64,000 bases of DNA from Crambe crambe (GCA_963924555.1 OZ004593.1:2042480-2106479); one strand, 5' to 3'. Shown: positions 12,501 through 23,627, counted from the stretch's first letter. Made by a program: numbers and translations. Notes: generated by a model not told the origin, from the sequence alone.

Positions 12501-15500
12501 GATAATGTTGAGATGTCCCTTGATTGCTGCCACATGAATTGCATTGTGACCATTGTTGTTGACTATGTCAAGGGTGCTTTTAGAATTGGAGATGAGAAAT
12601 TGAACGACCTCCATGTGTCCATGTATTGCTGCAAGAAGGAGGGGAGTGTCACCTTTAATGTTCTTGCACATTGCATCACATCCTTTGTCTAGAGTGAGGT
12701 ACTGTACGACAGGTAGATGTCCATTGGCTGCAGCTAGGTGTAATGGAGTCTTTTCATATTTATCCATATGACATGGACTACATCCTTGTTCATCAACCAA
12801 GTACTTTATAATGTTGAGATGTCCCTCGATTGCTGCCACATGAATTACATTGCGACCATTGTTGTTGACTATGTCAAGGGTGCTTATCCAATTGGAGAGG
12901 AGAAATTGAACGACCTCCATGTGTCCATGTATTACTGCAAGAAGGAGGGGAGTGTCACCATTAATGTTCTTGCACATTGCATCACATCCTTTATCTAGAG
13001 TGAGGTACTGTACGACAGGTAGATGTCCATTGGCTGCAGCTAGGTGTAATGGAGTCTGTTCATATTTATCCAAACTACATGGACTACATCCTTGTTCATC
13101 AACCAAGTACTTGATAATGTTGAGATGTCCCTTGATTGCTGCCACATGAATTGCATTGTGACCATTGTTGTTGACTATGTCAAGGGTGCTTTTAGAATTG
13201 GAGATGAGAAATTGAACGACCTCCATGTGTCCATGTATTGCTGCAAGAAGGAGGGGAGTGTCACCTTTAATGTTCTTGCACATTGCATCACATCCTTTGT
13301 CTAGAGTGAGGTACTGTACGACAGGTAGATGTCCATTGGCTGCAGCTAGGTGTAATGGAGTGGATTCATATTTATCCAAACTACATGGACTACATCCTCG
13401 TTCATCAATCAAGTACTTGATAATGTTGAGATGTCCCTCCATTGCTGCCACATGAATTGCATTATGACCTTTGTTGTTGACTATTTCAAGGGTATTTTTA
13501 GAATTGCACATGAGAAATTGAACAACTTCTTTGTGATCTTTCATAGCTGCATAATGGAGGGGAGTGTTACCATAAATGTCCTTGCTCATTGGATCACAAT
13601 GTTTATCCAAGCAAAGGTATTTTATGATAATTGAATTTCCTTTAAGAGCAGCAACATGTAAAGGACTAATTTTTTTTCCATCAAATTCTGTTGATGGATT
13701 ACAACCTTGCTCAATTAGATACTTAACGATAGATGTGTGTCCATTCACTATAGCTATGATCAAAGGATGTTGAGAACTCTTGTCGTCTCCAAAGATATTG
13801 TCAAGTGATAAATATTCTTTTAAATATGGTACTAAATGATGAGTTACTTTTTCATGTCCTCTTGCACAGGCATATTCTAATGGAGTGTGTTTATTGTCAT
13901 CATAACAGAGAGCATCAACATGTTGACCATCCAGAAGATACTGAACTAAGGAAAGGTGGCCTTCTCTCGCTGCGATATGAAGAATTGTGGAATTTTTAAC
14001 TCCTGGTAGAGTTGGATTACATCCTAAGTCTTCAATGAAGTACTTTACAACATGCAAATGTCCATTAATGGCTGCACAGTGTAAAGCAGTGTTACCATTT
14101 TTATCCTTGTCCAATGGATTGTAATCACCTCTTTCTACCATGATTCTAATTTCATTCAGATTTCCCTCACTTGCATCTTTGTGCAAGAAGGAGAGTTTCA
14201 TGATATCCCACAAATCTAGTGATAATGACTCAAGGTCTTTGTGTTCTATGAGTGATGGCAAATCAACTGCCCTGTCAAGCATTTGTAAGAAAGGTTCTCT
14301 AAGGTCTTTCTCATGTACACAACTCTAAAATGAATAATATTAGCTACAAGTAACAGCTATTGAAAGTGAAAATCCATTATACATACCTCTATATAGTCTG
14401 ATGTTAGAGTTTTAGCATGAAGGGTTGATGTCTTCCTACCAACATTTGTAATAGAACGAACATCAGAAATACTGATTCCAGAATCAATAACTGTGCATAA
14501 TTAATATGAAAGGTGTACTGTATACATAGCTAATGATTATCTCATAGATATAGCTACCTGGATCAAGTTTAGTTTCATTCAGCTGGAGCTGTTCAGCAGT
14601 ATTTGTAATAGAGGAATGAATATCAGAAATACTTGCAGCAGAATCTATTTCTCTAGTATCTGTACAGTACACAATAATGCAACAAATTAGCTAATGATTA
14701 TCTCATAATTATTGTAGATATAGCTACCTGGATCAAGCTTAATTTTTTTAGCTTTATTCAGCTGGGGCTGTTCAGCAGTATTCTGGTCATGACCACACCT
14801 ACCAACTGGCAGGATTGAAGAAAGAATGCTTGCGTAATCAATATCTGTAATTATACAACAAATAATAAGCTTAGTGATTATCTCAATTATTGTAGATATA
14901 TCTACCTGGATCAAGCTTGATTTTTTTAGTTTCATTCAGCTGGAGCTGTTTTGATAAAAGAAAACAAAATATAAACATGACCTACATAATATGCATGCAT
15001 AATACCTACCTCCTGTTGATTGACGGAGTAAACAAATTCTCCACTTGAAATCTTTATAACTTGTATCTCCCTGAGTGCTTGTATCTGTTCAGTAGAAAGT
15101 GGGAAGATGTATCTCTCAACGAAATGTGGTATTAAAAAAACCAGTTTGATGCTTCCATTCCCTATCGAATAGAGACGTAATACTCCAGTTACTGAAACGT
15201 GAAAAATCTCACTGAGATTCCTTGTCAGTAATAATAGGTGATTCAAGGAACAATTTTTATATGCTTTGTCCAGGGTAATGAAAACTTTGGCTTGATTAGT
15301 ATCAGATCCGAATTTTGATGGGCACTCATAGAGTCTACTCTTAGCATATTCTTGAAATGCATTCTCATACTTTAAAAGTTCTTCTTTGTCATTTTCTGTG
15401 CCAAGATTAAGAATTAGTTGTTTCAGGATCTGGTAGCTGAAGAAGGATGAATACTTTCTTACTATCAAAAGTGCTTCATCTAAATCTTCAGCTTTACTTA

Positions 15501-16463
15501 ACATTTCATACTCTTCTGCAAATAGAATCTGATTACTATCACATGCATATGCTTGATCGAATGCTTGAAATCCTAGCAAATGCTTGGCAAGCTTCCTTAC
15601 TGGGATTTCTCTCTCTTCCAGAGATTTCTGGAATTTTGTAAAGAGTGCTTCATATTTCGATAAAATAAGCATTGACCGTGCTCTATTTTTCTGCTCTCTT
15701 CTTTCACACTCCCCTGCAGAGAATCCACTTTCTGATAAAGTTATGGAATGAATACTATTATCATCCACTTCAAATACTGGTTTAGGCTTTACTTTGGCAC
15801 TTGGAGCTGTAGTCCCTTTTTGCTTCACACTAATATTGGATGATTGAATATTCGTTCCTTCATCATTACTTGCTTGAATACTCATTCCTTCATCATTGCT
15901 TGCTTGAATACTTGTTCCTTCATCATTGCTTGCTTGAATACTCGTTCCTTCATCATTGCTTGCTTGAATACTCGTTCCTTCATCATTGCTTGTTTGAATA
16001 CTTGTTCCTTCATCATTGCTTGCTCGAATACTCGTTCCTTCATCATTGCTTGCTTGAATACTCATTCCTTCATCATTGCTTGCTTGAATACTCGCTCCTT
16101 CATCATTGCTCGCTTGAATACTCGCTCCTTTAGCTTGAATATCCATTCCCTCGTCATTGGTTGCTTGAATACTTGTTTCTCCACCTTTTTTGTGTTCATA
16201 TGCTAAGGAATAAAAAAGTCTTTTATTGAAAGAAGCTACAGCTTCTGCTAACTTTCTCCAATTCGGACATCCGAACTTCTTTACATCATAATTAAGACAA
16301 GACCACTCCTTGACCACTTCGGCAAGACGATCAAAGCATAGAGGGTGATTTGCAGCGATAGTATCTAAAATAGACATGGATATCCCTAGATTGCAACCAA
16401 TTGTTTTCCAATGAGCCTCAACTGGTTTCAGAGCACGTATTACATCATTAAAATCACTTTCAC
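9522..16463 (-). CDS. Death-domain / ankyrin-repeat protein (large, multi-exon)
   Basis: Predicted intracellular death-fold adaptor or receptor. Exons by splice sites and phase (5' to 3' on the minus strand): 16463-15010, 14945-14906, 14844-14728, 14659-14558, 14490-14387, 14324-9522. Together they encode about 2205 residues with no stop; one or more earlier exons are missing, since the first exon starts in phase 1. Residues about 1-85 form a death domain (motifs WKTIGCNLGIS, VKEW, WRKLAEAVA). A linker of about ten 10-residue repeats (SIQASNDEGT) follows, then a region of about 210 residues (from YEALFTKFQKSL to SGEFVYSV) of unknown function that I recall as common in this sponge. Four short exons lead to about 45 ankyrin repeats. 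Stop at 9522. A start at the first ATG of the last exon alone is possible but would drop the death domain. Confidence 0.8.
10310..13660 (-). repeat. Eleven tandem 306 bp units (three ankyrin repeats each)
   Basis: The ankyrin exon contains eleven copies of a unit of about 102 codons (DKYE..TPLHLAAANGH, then GDTPLLLAAIHGH, then HNAIHVAAIKGH). Most copies differ by a few bases, and the spacing is 306 bp or differs by whole codons; one copy near 11720 lacks a single codon. Such uniformity suggests recent expansion or gene conversion. Confidence 0.9.
14387..14945 (-). repeat. Serially duplicated short linker exons
   Basis: Three short exons share the ending LQLNE(T/K)..KLDPG followed by the donor CCAG|gtag, at 14945-14906, 14844-14728 and 14659-14558. 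A fourth (14490-14387) is more diverged. The symmetrical ones are phase 1-1 and multiples of three (117 and 102 nt), so each can be skipped without a frame change. This implies exon duplication and possible alternative splicing. Confidence 0.7.
15838..16134 (-). repeat. 30 bp coding minisatellite
   Basis: About ten tandem 30 bp copies encode SIQASNDEGT-type decapeptides in the linker of the death-domain/ankyrin gene. The truncated exon copy at 20830-21309 has only about three units, so copy number varies between copies. Confidence 0.9.
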
Positions 16464-16534
16464 CTACAATAATAGAAAAAGATAAGAAAGTAAAGCTAAC
16501 AAAATATAATTAAGTTTATCAGTATAGTGGGTGT

Positions 16535-16721
16535 TGTAGTGTTTAGCGTATCACAATGACTGTATCATTATTATCTAATTATGTATCACTCTTGTTATTT
16601 CCTTGTATCATAAACATGTTATGATGTAATAGATAGACATGTGATATAGACCTCATGCTTATGTAGACATTGGAAAAGAAACTAAAGAATCCATTGTCAT
16701 CCATAGAGTTGGAATACTACA
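16535..16721 (+). mobile_element. 5' LTR of a Ty3/Gypsy element, with primer-binding site
   Basis: A 187 bp segment begins TGTAGTGT and ends ATACTACA, giving the TG..CA ends with short inverted repeats usual for LTRs. Two bases later comes TGGCGACGAGGA (from 16724), a plausible primer-binding site matching a tRNA 3' end in CCA. gag begins at 16770. No second LTR was found to confirm the borders. Confidence 0.6.
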
Positions 16722-16769
16722 ACTGGCGACGAGGATTCAACAAGACAGTTATTTCAAAGTGCTTCAACT

Positions 16770-17576
16770 ATGGCTTTCAAGGTTGAAGTTACACCGCTCC
16801 CAATGTTTGACCCCATGTCAGATCCCAGTTCCCTCAGTCAACGCTGGAAAGCTTGGAAGAACAGGTTTGAGACATACATCTCAGCCATTAATGTCACAGA
16901 TGGCAAACAAAAACGTGCTTTGCTGTTGTACCAAGCTGGGCAGGAGACCCAAGAGTTGTTCGATACGTTCACAGATACAGGAACAGACTATGCAACAGCC
17001 ATGACTAAATTAGACACTTATTTCAACCCCAAGAAAAATGTGGACTTTGAAACATTCAAATTCAGACAAGCAACTCAACAAGAGGGTGAGACAGTCGATC
17101 AATTTGTCACACGTCTGCGCAAATTGGCAGCCACCTGTGAGTTCACAGATCTTGACAAAGAGCTCAAGTCAGCTGTAATACAGCATTGTCAGTCAAAGCA
17201 GTTACGACGTTTTGCCTTGAGGGAAGAAAATCTCACATTGGACAAGCTATTGACCAAGTCTCGAGCATTAGAAGCAAGCGAAAATCAAGCTAGGGGGATA
17301 GAACAGTCGAGTCATGAAAAGATCAACTATCTCCGTGAACCAAAAAAGACAACAGGTCACAGTTCTCAACATAAAAAGCGTACGTTTTCCCAGAATCAGT
17401 GTCGCAAGTGTGGTTTTAATTGGCCTCATGTAGAAAGTCCATGTCCGGCAGCAGGAAAAAATTGTCGCAACTGTGGGAAGGCTAATCATTTTGCTAGAAT
17501 GTGTCAGAGCAATAAGACTCACTATACTCAGCAAGGTCAACCTCAGCGAAAGTCAGCACACAAGCATAAATCATAA
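16770..17576 (+). CDS. gag: Gag of Ty3/Gypsy retrotransposon
   Basis: 268 codons from ATG 16770 to TAA 17574-17576. The middle is a retrotransposon Gag region (ETVDQFVTRLRKLAATCEF), which forms particles and packages the element RNA. The C-terminal end has two cysteine clusters: an atypical CRKCGFNWPHVESPC and a regular CCHC zinc knuckle, CRNCGKANHFARMC. The stop is in the same frame as pol, which stays open from 17577, so Gag and Pol are separated only by one TAA. In related elements these are often one frame. Whether the stop is read through or is a disabling mutation cannot be told here. Confidence 0.9.
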   Translation: MAFKVEVTPLPMFDPMSDPSSLSQRWKAWKNRFETYISAINVTDGKQKRALLLYQAGQETQELFDTFTDTGTDYATAMTKLDTYFNPKKNVDFETFKFRQATQQEGETVDQFVTRLRKLAATCEFTDLDKELKSAVIQHCQSKQLRRFALREENLTLDKLLTKSRALEASENQARGIEQSSHEKINYLREPKKTTGHSSQHKKRTFSQNQCRKCGFNWPHVESPCPAAGKNCRNCGKANHFARMCQSNKTHYTQQGQPQRKSAHKHKS

Positions 17577-20462
17577 GTTCATCAAATCTCAGTCACACCA
17601 CCACAAGACGACAATAGTGATGACAAAGAATTCTTGTTCGTTGTGGGCCAGGGTGTCAATGATAAGAAAGTACCGAAAGTTACAGCTTCCATCAGTGGAG
17701 TTCCAATCAGCATGACCATTGATACTGGAGCTTCGACCAACATAATAGATGAAGCAACATTCACGAAAATTGAAAAGCAGTCGTCAATCAAACTTCAATC
17801 AACATCTACTCGTATTTTCGCATATGGTTCATCATCCCAGCTAGTCACACTCGGAAAATTCAACGCTTCCATCACAACTGGGAGTATGAGTACTGAGACA
17901 ACTTTTCACGTGGTGCGAGGAGCACATGGATCACTCTTGAGTTATACTACTGCACATGCTCTTGGTGTCGTGGATGTCAAGATTAATGCTATCACAGCTG
18001 GAGATGAGTTGACACAGAAGTACCCTACCCTCTTTGATGGAATTGGAAAGCTTAAAGACTTTGAAGTCAAGTTGCACATCGATCAATCTGTAAAACCAGT
18101 TGCTCAACCAGCCAGGAGAATACCATTTCACTTGAGAAAACAAGTTGAAGCAGAGCTTGAAAGACTTGAACAGCAGAACATTATCGAAAGGGTAGATGGG
18201 CCTACCCCATGGGTTTCTCCTTTGGTAGTAATTCCCAAGAAGAGTGGTGAGATACGTTTATGCATCGATATGCGAATGGCAAATAAAGCTATACTCAGAG
18301 AACGTCACCCGACACCCACAGTGGATGACCTTATACATGCCATGAATGGGTCAACTGTATTCTCCAAGCTTGATCTGAGATCAGGCTATCACCAATTGTC
18401 ACTTGCTCCAGAGAGCAGGTACATCACAACCTTCTCAACACACAAAGGCCTGAGACGGTTTACAAGACTGAATTTTGGAACTAACTCAGCGAGTGAATTG
18501 TTTCAACATGTGGTGAGTGAACAAATCAGGGACATTCCAAATGTGATGAATGTGAGTGATGACATCATTATTTTTGGGAAGACACAACAGGAACATGATA
18601 ATGCTCTAGAAGCCGTCTTCAATCGGTTTGCTAAGATTGGTCTGATTCTCAACAAGAAGAAGTGTGAATTGAGCAAGAACTCTTTGTCATTTTTTGGATT
18701 TGTTTTCTCCTCCACAGGTGTTTCTCCTGATCCGGCAAAGGTGAAAGCAATTCATGAAGCACAGCCACCAACATCGGCAAGTGGAATCAGAAGCTTTCTC
18801 GGTATGGCCACTTACTGTGCAAAGTTTATTCCCAATTTTAGTGATATCACCAAACCATTGAGAGAATTGATAAAAAAGAATACTCATTTCCAGTGGGGAG
18901 ATGATCAGCAACAAGCCTTTCAGAGAGTTAAAAATTTACTCACCAGTGATACTGTAATGGCATATTTTGATAACAACAAAATAACAGAGCTGGTTACAGA
19001 TGCATCACCATGGGGATTGTCGGCAATTCTCTCACAGCATACATCCGGTCACAATGATCGCAAGATAGTTGCTTTCGTCAGTAGATCACTGTCAGATGTT
19101 GAACAGAGATATTCTCAAACAGAAAAGGAGGCACTCGCCATTGTCTGGGCGGTGGAACGTCTTCACTTGTATCTCTGCGGTGGTCATTTTCAACTCATAA
19201 CGGATTGCAAGCCAGTGGAGTTGATTCTTAATAATCCAAAATCAAAGCCACCTGCTCAAATTCAGAGATGGAATCTGCGTCTCCAAGAGTACGATTTCTC
19301 AGTAGTCCACACAAAAGGAATCGACAATCCATCTGATTTTCTGTCAAGGCATCCTAGTCAATATACAACTCCACAACAAGAACAAATGGCTACAAGATAC
19401 GTAAACTTCATCTCCTCCCATGCTGTTCCCAAGGCAATGTCACTATCTGAAATTGAGGAAGCAACAAAAGAGGATGTCACATTGCAGAAATTGGCAGATT
19501 TCATCCGCACCAATGGCTGGGACTCACTAAATGATTTATCTGACCAGACAGGAGTGAATATGACTGAATTGAAGCAATTTTCAAAGATTAGTGAGGAATT
19601 GACAGTGAATGACGAGGCCAGCATTATATTGAGAGGATCTCGAATTATAATGCCAGAAAAGCTAAGAGAAAGAGCAGTAAACATCGCTCATGAAGGCCAT
19701 CAGGGCATAGTGAAAACCAAGCAACTTATCAGAGAAAAGATATGGTTTCCAGGTCTGGATGACGAAGTGAAGAAAGTTATCAGTGACTGTTTAGCCTGTC
19801 AAGCAAATGGACCAGACCAACGTCCTGATCTGTTGCAAATGTCTCCATTGCCACCAGACCCTTGGCATACTGTACATATTGATTTTTGCGGACCGTTCCC
19901 AACTGGAGAGTATCTTTTGGTTACAATTGATGCATATTCGAGGTTTCCTGAAGTTGACATAGTTCGGTCAACCGCAGCCAAAGGGACAATTAGCAAGTTG
20001 CAGAGGATCTTTTCTACACATGGTATCCCAAAGATTGTCAGAAGTGACAACGGTCCACCTTTCACTAGCCATGAATTCAAGATATTCATGAATGAGTATG
20101 GCATCCAACATCAACGATGTACTCCCCTATGGCCACAAGCAAATTCAGAGGCTGAGCGGTTCATGAAACCATTGACGAAAGCTGTTCGATCAGCTCGTTT
20201 AGAAGGACGTGATTGGCACAAAGAGTTGTATGTTTTTCTACTTAATTATCGTGCTACTCCACATGTGACTACAGGAGAGTCTCCATCCAAATTGCTTTTT
20301 AATCGTATGATTAAGACCAAACTTCCACAACTGGCACCAGAAAATAACCAAAGTGATAAAGACTTACGACAAAAGGATGAAAAAGCCAAGGAAAAGATGA
20401 AGAGATATGCTGACAAGAAAAGAAAAGCACAGCCATCGAAACTTGTAAGTAGCTCTAGCTAG
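17577..20462 (+). CDS. pol: Pol of Ty3/Gypsy retrotransposon (protease, RT, RNase H, integrase), 3' truncated
   Basis: Open in the same frame as gag from base 17577; the first ATG is at 17634. In order: aspartic protease with DTGAS; reverse transcriptase with a VSDD catalytic box (the form seen in K02A2.6-like Gypsy elements); RNase H with VTDASPWG and TDCKP; integrase with an HHCC zinc-binding region (HEGHQG to CLACQ) and all three DDE residues (the D of IDFCG, the D of RSDNG, the E of NSEAE). The frame runs off after AQPSKL into sequence that looks like host DNA, and no 3' LTR follows, so the element is truncated at its 3' end. Internal frames are intact, which suggests a fairly recent insertion. 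Confidence 0.92.
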   Translation, partial: VHQISVTPPQDDNSDDKEFLFVVGQGVNDKKVPKVTASISGVPISMTIDTGASTNIIDEATFTKIEKQSSIKLQSTSTRIFAYGSSSQLVTLGKFNASITTGSMSTETTFHVVRGAHGSLLSYTTAHALGVVDVKINAITAGDELTQKYPTLFDGIGKLKDFEVKLHIDQSVKPVAQPARRIPFHLRKQVEAELERLEQQNIIERVDGPTPWVSPLVVIPKKSGEIRLCIDMRMANKAILRERHPTPTVDDLIHAMNGSTVFSKLDLRSGYHQLSLAPESRYITTFSTHKGLRRFTRLNFGTNSASELFQHVVSEQIRDIPNVMNVSDDIIIFGKTQQEHDNALEAVFNRFAKIGLILNKKKCELSKNSLSFFGFVFSSTGVSPDPAKVKAIHEAQPPTSASGIRSFLGMATYCAKFIPNFSDITKPLRELIKKNTHFQWGDDQQQAFQRVKNLLTSDTVMAYFDNNKITELVTDASPWGLSAILSQHTSGHNDRKIVAFVSRSLSDVEQRYSQTEKEALAIVWAVERLHLYLCGGHFQLITDCKPVELILNNPKSKPPAQIQRWNLRLQEYDFSVVHTKGIDNPSDFLSRHPSQYTTPQQEQMATRYVNFISSHAVPKAMSLSEIEEATKEDVTLQKLADFIRTNGWDSLNDLSDQTGVNMTELKQFSKISEELTVNDEASIILRGSRIIMPEKLRERAVNIAHEGHQGIVKTKQLIREKIWFPGLDDEVKKVISDCLACQANGPDQRPDLLQMSPLPPDPWHTVHIDFCGPFPTGEYLLVTIDAYSRFPEVDIVRSTAAKGTISKLQRIFSTHGIPKIVRSDNGPPFTSHEFKIFMNEYGIQHQRCTPLWPQANSEAERFMKPLTKAVRSARLEGRDWHKELYVFLLNYRATPHVTTGESPSKLLFNRMIKTKLPQLAPENNQSDKDLRQKDEKAKEKMKRYADKKRKAQPSKLVSSSS

Positions 20463-20829
20463 TAGATTTCAATAGTCTCATGCGCCGACCACAAGGGAAA
20501 GAAAGGGTCTGGTGACTTGCCTATACACGACTTGTCCTGTTCTCCCATGAATCCTGGGAAATAATACTTCATGTTATGATTGGCACTACTAATCTACATG
20601 TATGTTGACAAAACCGTGTGCCTCATTAATTCAGGCCCGTACACAAAGGGGGTTCAGGAACCCTAATCGGGCACCCACACATGCACTGTGCATGATTAAT
20701 TTCAACGTGTGCAAATGCTGAGTTGGCAGATTAAACAATTGTGGCTGGCTAGTAAGAGGAAGGGAGTCTCTTGAAGTACTTCAAGACTTAGGAAGACACT
20801 GAGCAAGGATCAAGTGGAGCAAAAGAAAG
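20463..20829. other. Gap between Gypsy pol and the death-domain exon relic
   Basis: No reading frame of note. It lies where the end of pol and the 3' LTR would be expected, but no LTR copy is visible beyond a short match (catgttatgat) to the 5' LTR near 20570. Confidence 0.5.
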
Positions 20830-21309
20830 TTATAGAATGAATACTACTATTCTCACATTCTTCATATACTTTTTTAGGCTTTATTTTGGCACCTGGAGCA
20901 GCTGTAGCCCCTTCTTGCTTAACACAAATATTGCTCACTTGATTATTCGTTCCTTCATCATTGCATGCTTGAATACTCGTTCCTTCAGTGCATGCTTGAA
21001 TATTTATTTCTTCACTTTCCTCTTTGACATCTATTTTGTGATCATATGCTAAGGAATAGAAAAATCTTTTATTAAAAGAAGCCACAGCTTCTGCTAGCTT
21101 TCTCCAATTCGGACGTCCGAACTTCTTTACATCATAATTAAGATAAGACCACTCCTTGACCACTTCAACAAGACGATCAAAGCATTGAGGGTGATTTTCA
21201 GTGATAGTATCTAAAGTAGACATGGATATCCCTAGCTTGATACCAATTAATTTCCAACGAGACTCAACTGGTTGCAGAGCAAATATAACATCACAAATAT
21301 CACTTTCAC
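20830..21309 (-). pseudogene. Truncated second copy of the death-domain exon
   Basis: It begins at the same phase-1 acceptor (tcgtag before 21309) as the exon at 16463 and encodes a full death domain (WKLIGIKLGIS, VVKEWSYLNYD, WRKLAEAVA), about three decapeptide repeats and the start of the following region, up to SSIHSIT. Homology then stops near 20830 without a donor site. It could be an alternative 5' exon, but the lost end argues for a relic left by the duplication that made the tandem genes. Confidence 0.7.
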
Positions 21310-21419
21310 CTACGATAACAAGTGAATATTTTTTAGCTGAGAAGTGAAGTACAAATAATTTCATGTTTGAGGTGTGAAGCAATAATCTTAAGCACACACA
21401 TGGTGAAATGATACTTCGC

Positions 21420-22420
21420 TAACTACAGCTATGTAGCAAGGTAGCTACAGATTTACCCGTAACAAAATGTTCACTACAAAATTTCAAATAGTTCGTGCAG
21501 CTCATAGCGGTTTTTTTACTATTCCATGTGCAATCCTTTCCCCAAATGATGGAGTGAGCTTGAGCAATAAAGTTGTGTATTAAGGTTGCAAACTGTACCA
21601 ATATTATGAGAGCCAACTGTTCTGTGTAGGTGTTTGCAGTGCTCATGTAACCTGACTATATACGTACCTATGTTCCCACCATTTTTCCAAGTATCAATTA
21701 AACTATGAAAACTGGATTTTTGATGGTGATTCAGAAGTCCACCAAAATGTGATACATCCAAAGCAGGGATTCAGATTGTAATTTTAGCACATAATTTAGA
21801 TGACTGAAAGATGATAAAATATGGTAATTAAGACAGAAGCTGTTGGTACGTGGACCAAGCTTCTATGCAACATAAAGAATTGCTGAAGTTGGACAATGTG
21901 TCTGGATCACTTTAAAAAAAAGGTATAGTTGGTCTCACTAACATACAAGATAGCTCAGGATCACAGAAGTTTATATAGCATGTACTACTGACTCTCTCAA
22001 CCCCAGCCACACTGGAAGAAAGTTAAAATTAATTCTCAGCCTTTCCTCTAATGGCTGGCTAACTAAAGTGGACTCAAGTCCATGTGTGAGGAAATTGATA
22101 ACAATTAGCTTAATTATTGGCGAGCAAAATAAGCCCCTCCCCCAATCATGCAAATTGAGATTGAGATTTGAGATATTATTATCATTATTATTGTAGTATA
22201 CTAGCTAGTTAGACTCAGTAGACTAAATATTTTTCAACTACTTTATACAAAATCACATGAAACTGGAACAGACACACACAAACCATAACCACTAACAGGT
22301 TCAGATGTGCACAGAAAGAAACAATCACATGAACAGAGAGGCAAAAACTAGCACAGCACATTCTCACATTAGCTATCTAACTACATGTACTGTAGTAACT
22401 TGTCTGTAATACAGATTACA
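21420..22420. other. Unassigned non-coding DNA
   Basis: No convincing coding region, RNA gene or repeat border was seen. Short frames present lack recognisable domains. Confidence 0.5.
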
Positions 22421-22714
22421 CAAGTAAGGGAAAAAACATTTCTTGAAATGAAAAAAAGATGTAGGGATGACCACTGTTTGAAAAAGTAAGGAAATAAGAA
22501 GGATGGAAATGTTATTCTGTATATCCAGCCAACAATCCCTACATATACGTCGGGTAGCTTTAGATTATAGTGCAGTAATGTACGTATATGTAGGGATTGT
22601 TGGCTGGATATACAGAACAAAGATTGATCCCATTTCCATCCTTCTTATTTCCTTACTTTTTCGAGCAGTGGTCATCCCCTACATCTTTTTTCACTTCAAG
22701 AAATCCTTACTTGT
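22421..22714. mobile_element. Foldback element, family 1, copy 1
   Basis: A long near-perfect inverted repeat: the left arm starts caagtaagggaaaaaac and contains tgtagggatgaccac; the right arm ends ttacttgt. The arms, about 130-145 bp each, meet around 22560. Related copies are at 54644-54942, 55488-55777 and 55780-55871. The right flank (22715-22872) matches, in reverse, the flank of the copies near 55400. It carries no protein. RNA from it would form a long hairpin. Confidence 0.85.
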
Positions 22715-22955
22715 TCCTGGTCTTTTTTTTCCTCTCTTTTATGGTTTTAGTTATGTATAGATTTCATTCTTCTATGTGTGATGCAGGGACAGATGAAAGA
22801 AGAACAGCATAGCAGCCCAATCATTATTTATCAACGAGTCAAGGTGTTGTTATTGTTGAGCTATACTTGAAGGTCGAAGATGCTGAAATAGAGTCACACT
22901 GGCCACGCATACAAAATCTACAGCTAGTTCATAAAAGAAGCGGTCCAGTCTAATA

Positions 22956-23079
22956 CAGTGGATCTCCACTGCGTTCGAATTTCCGTATGCAGTATACAGG
23001 AAGCATGTATTTAAAAACAAAGCATACACTTCCAGTGTATGGAATACGGAATATTTGAACGGAGCATAAATCCACTTCA
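22956..23079. repeat. Imperfect inverted repeat, about 50 bp arms
   Basis: The left arm, beginning cagtggatctccactgcg, pairs with the right arm ending gagcataaatccactt, with several mismatches. It probably comes from a small palindromic element. Confidence 0.6.
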
Positions 23080-23627
23080 ATGTGCTAGGAATCAAGTATG
23101 AAGAGCAGAAGACAAAGCAGTGTCATTTTACAACAATTCCTAAAATTGCCGTTTTCATCCGGGTCATTCATCATCTTTCACGCCATTATTTCAGAAATGG
23201 TTCATTCAAATGCTATAATTTTTGTACCAAACTACTTAAAAATAGCTCTGCTATAGTCCTTTACCTTTAACTTGACATGTTCAAAAATAATTCGTCATTT
23301 TCCAACCTTGCTAGCTTTCAACCTACAACGTGGCAGACATTTTATAGAATATGCCCCGTCCCATGCACGTGATTCTTAGCTCCTGTGCATGTGATTCTTG
23401 GGCATCTGACTGCAGAGCGTAAACCCGCGGCACTGGTCTGGTTATGAATCAAACCTTGATGCAACACTAATTTTTACAGCAAGCGAGCAAGTATTTCTAT
23501 AGGCTGATATTTATTTGTGCTTCAACTCCTTAGATGAGTGGCAGGCGGCTGCATACATAAAAAGCTATAATGCTACAACTCTTTATGTAGATGATTTTGC
23601 TGTTGAGTTTATATGTAACAAAGCACT
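23080..23627. other. Unassigned non-coding DNA
   Basis: No feature could be supported here. Confidence 0.45.

Noticed and set aside
10311-13634. Series of plus-strand open frames of 67-82 codons repeating every 306 bp across the ankyrin exon
   Set aside because: They are the antisense of the ankyrin units and recur only because the units repeat; no independent coding signal.
15838-16134. Regular short repeats that could suggest a CRISPR array
   Set aside because: The copies are directly abutting without unique spacers, lie in a eukaryotic coding exon, and encode a peptide repeat.
15840-16206. Plus-strand frames rich in SFIIACLNT-type repeats
   Set aside because: Antisense shadow of the 30 bp coding minisatellite.
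17268-20104. Several minus-strand frames of 60-108 codons
   Set aside because: Antisense of gag and pol; no domains.
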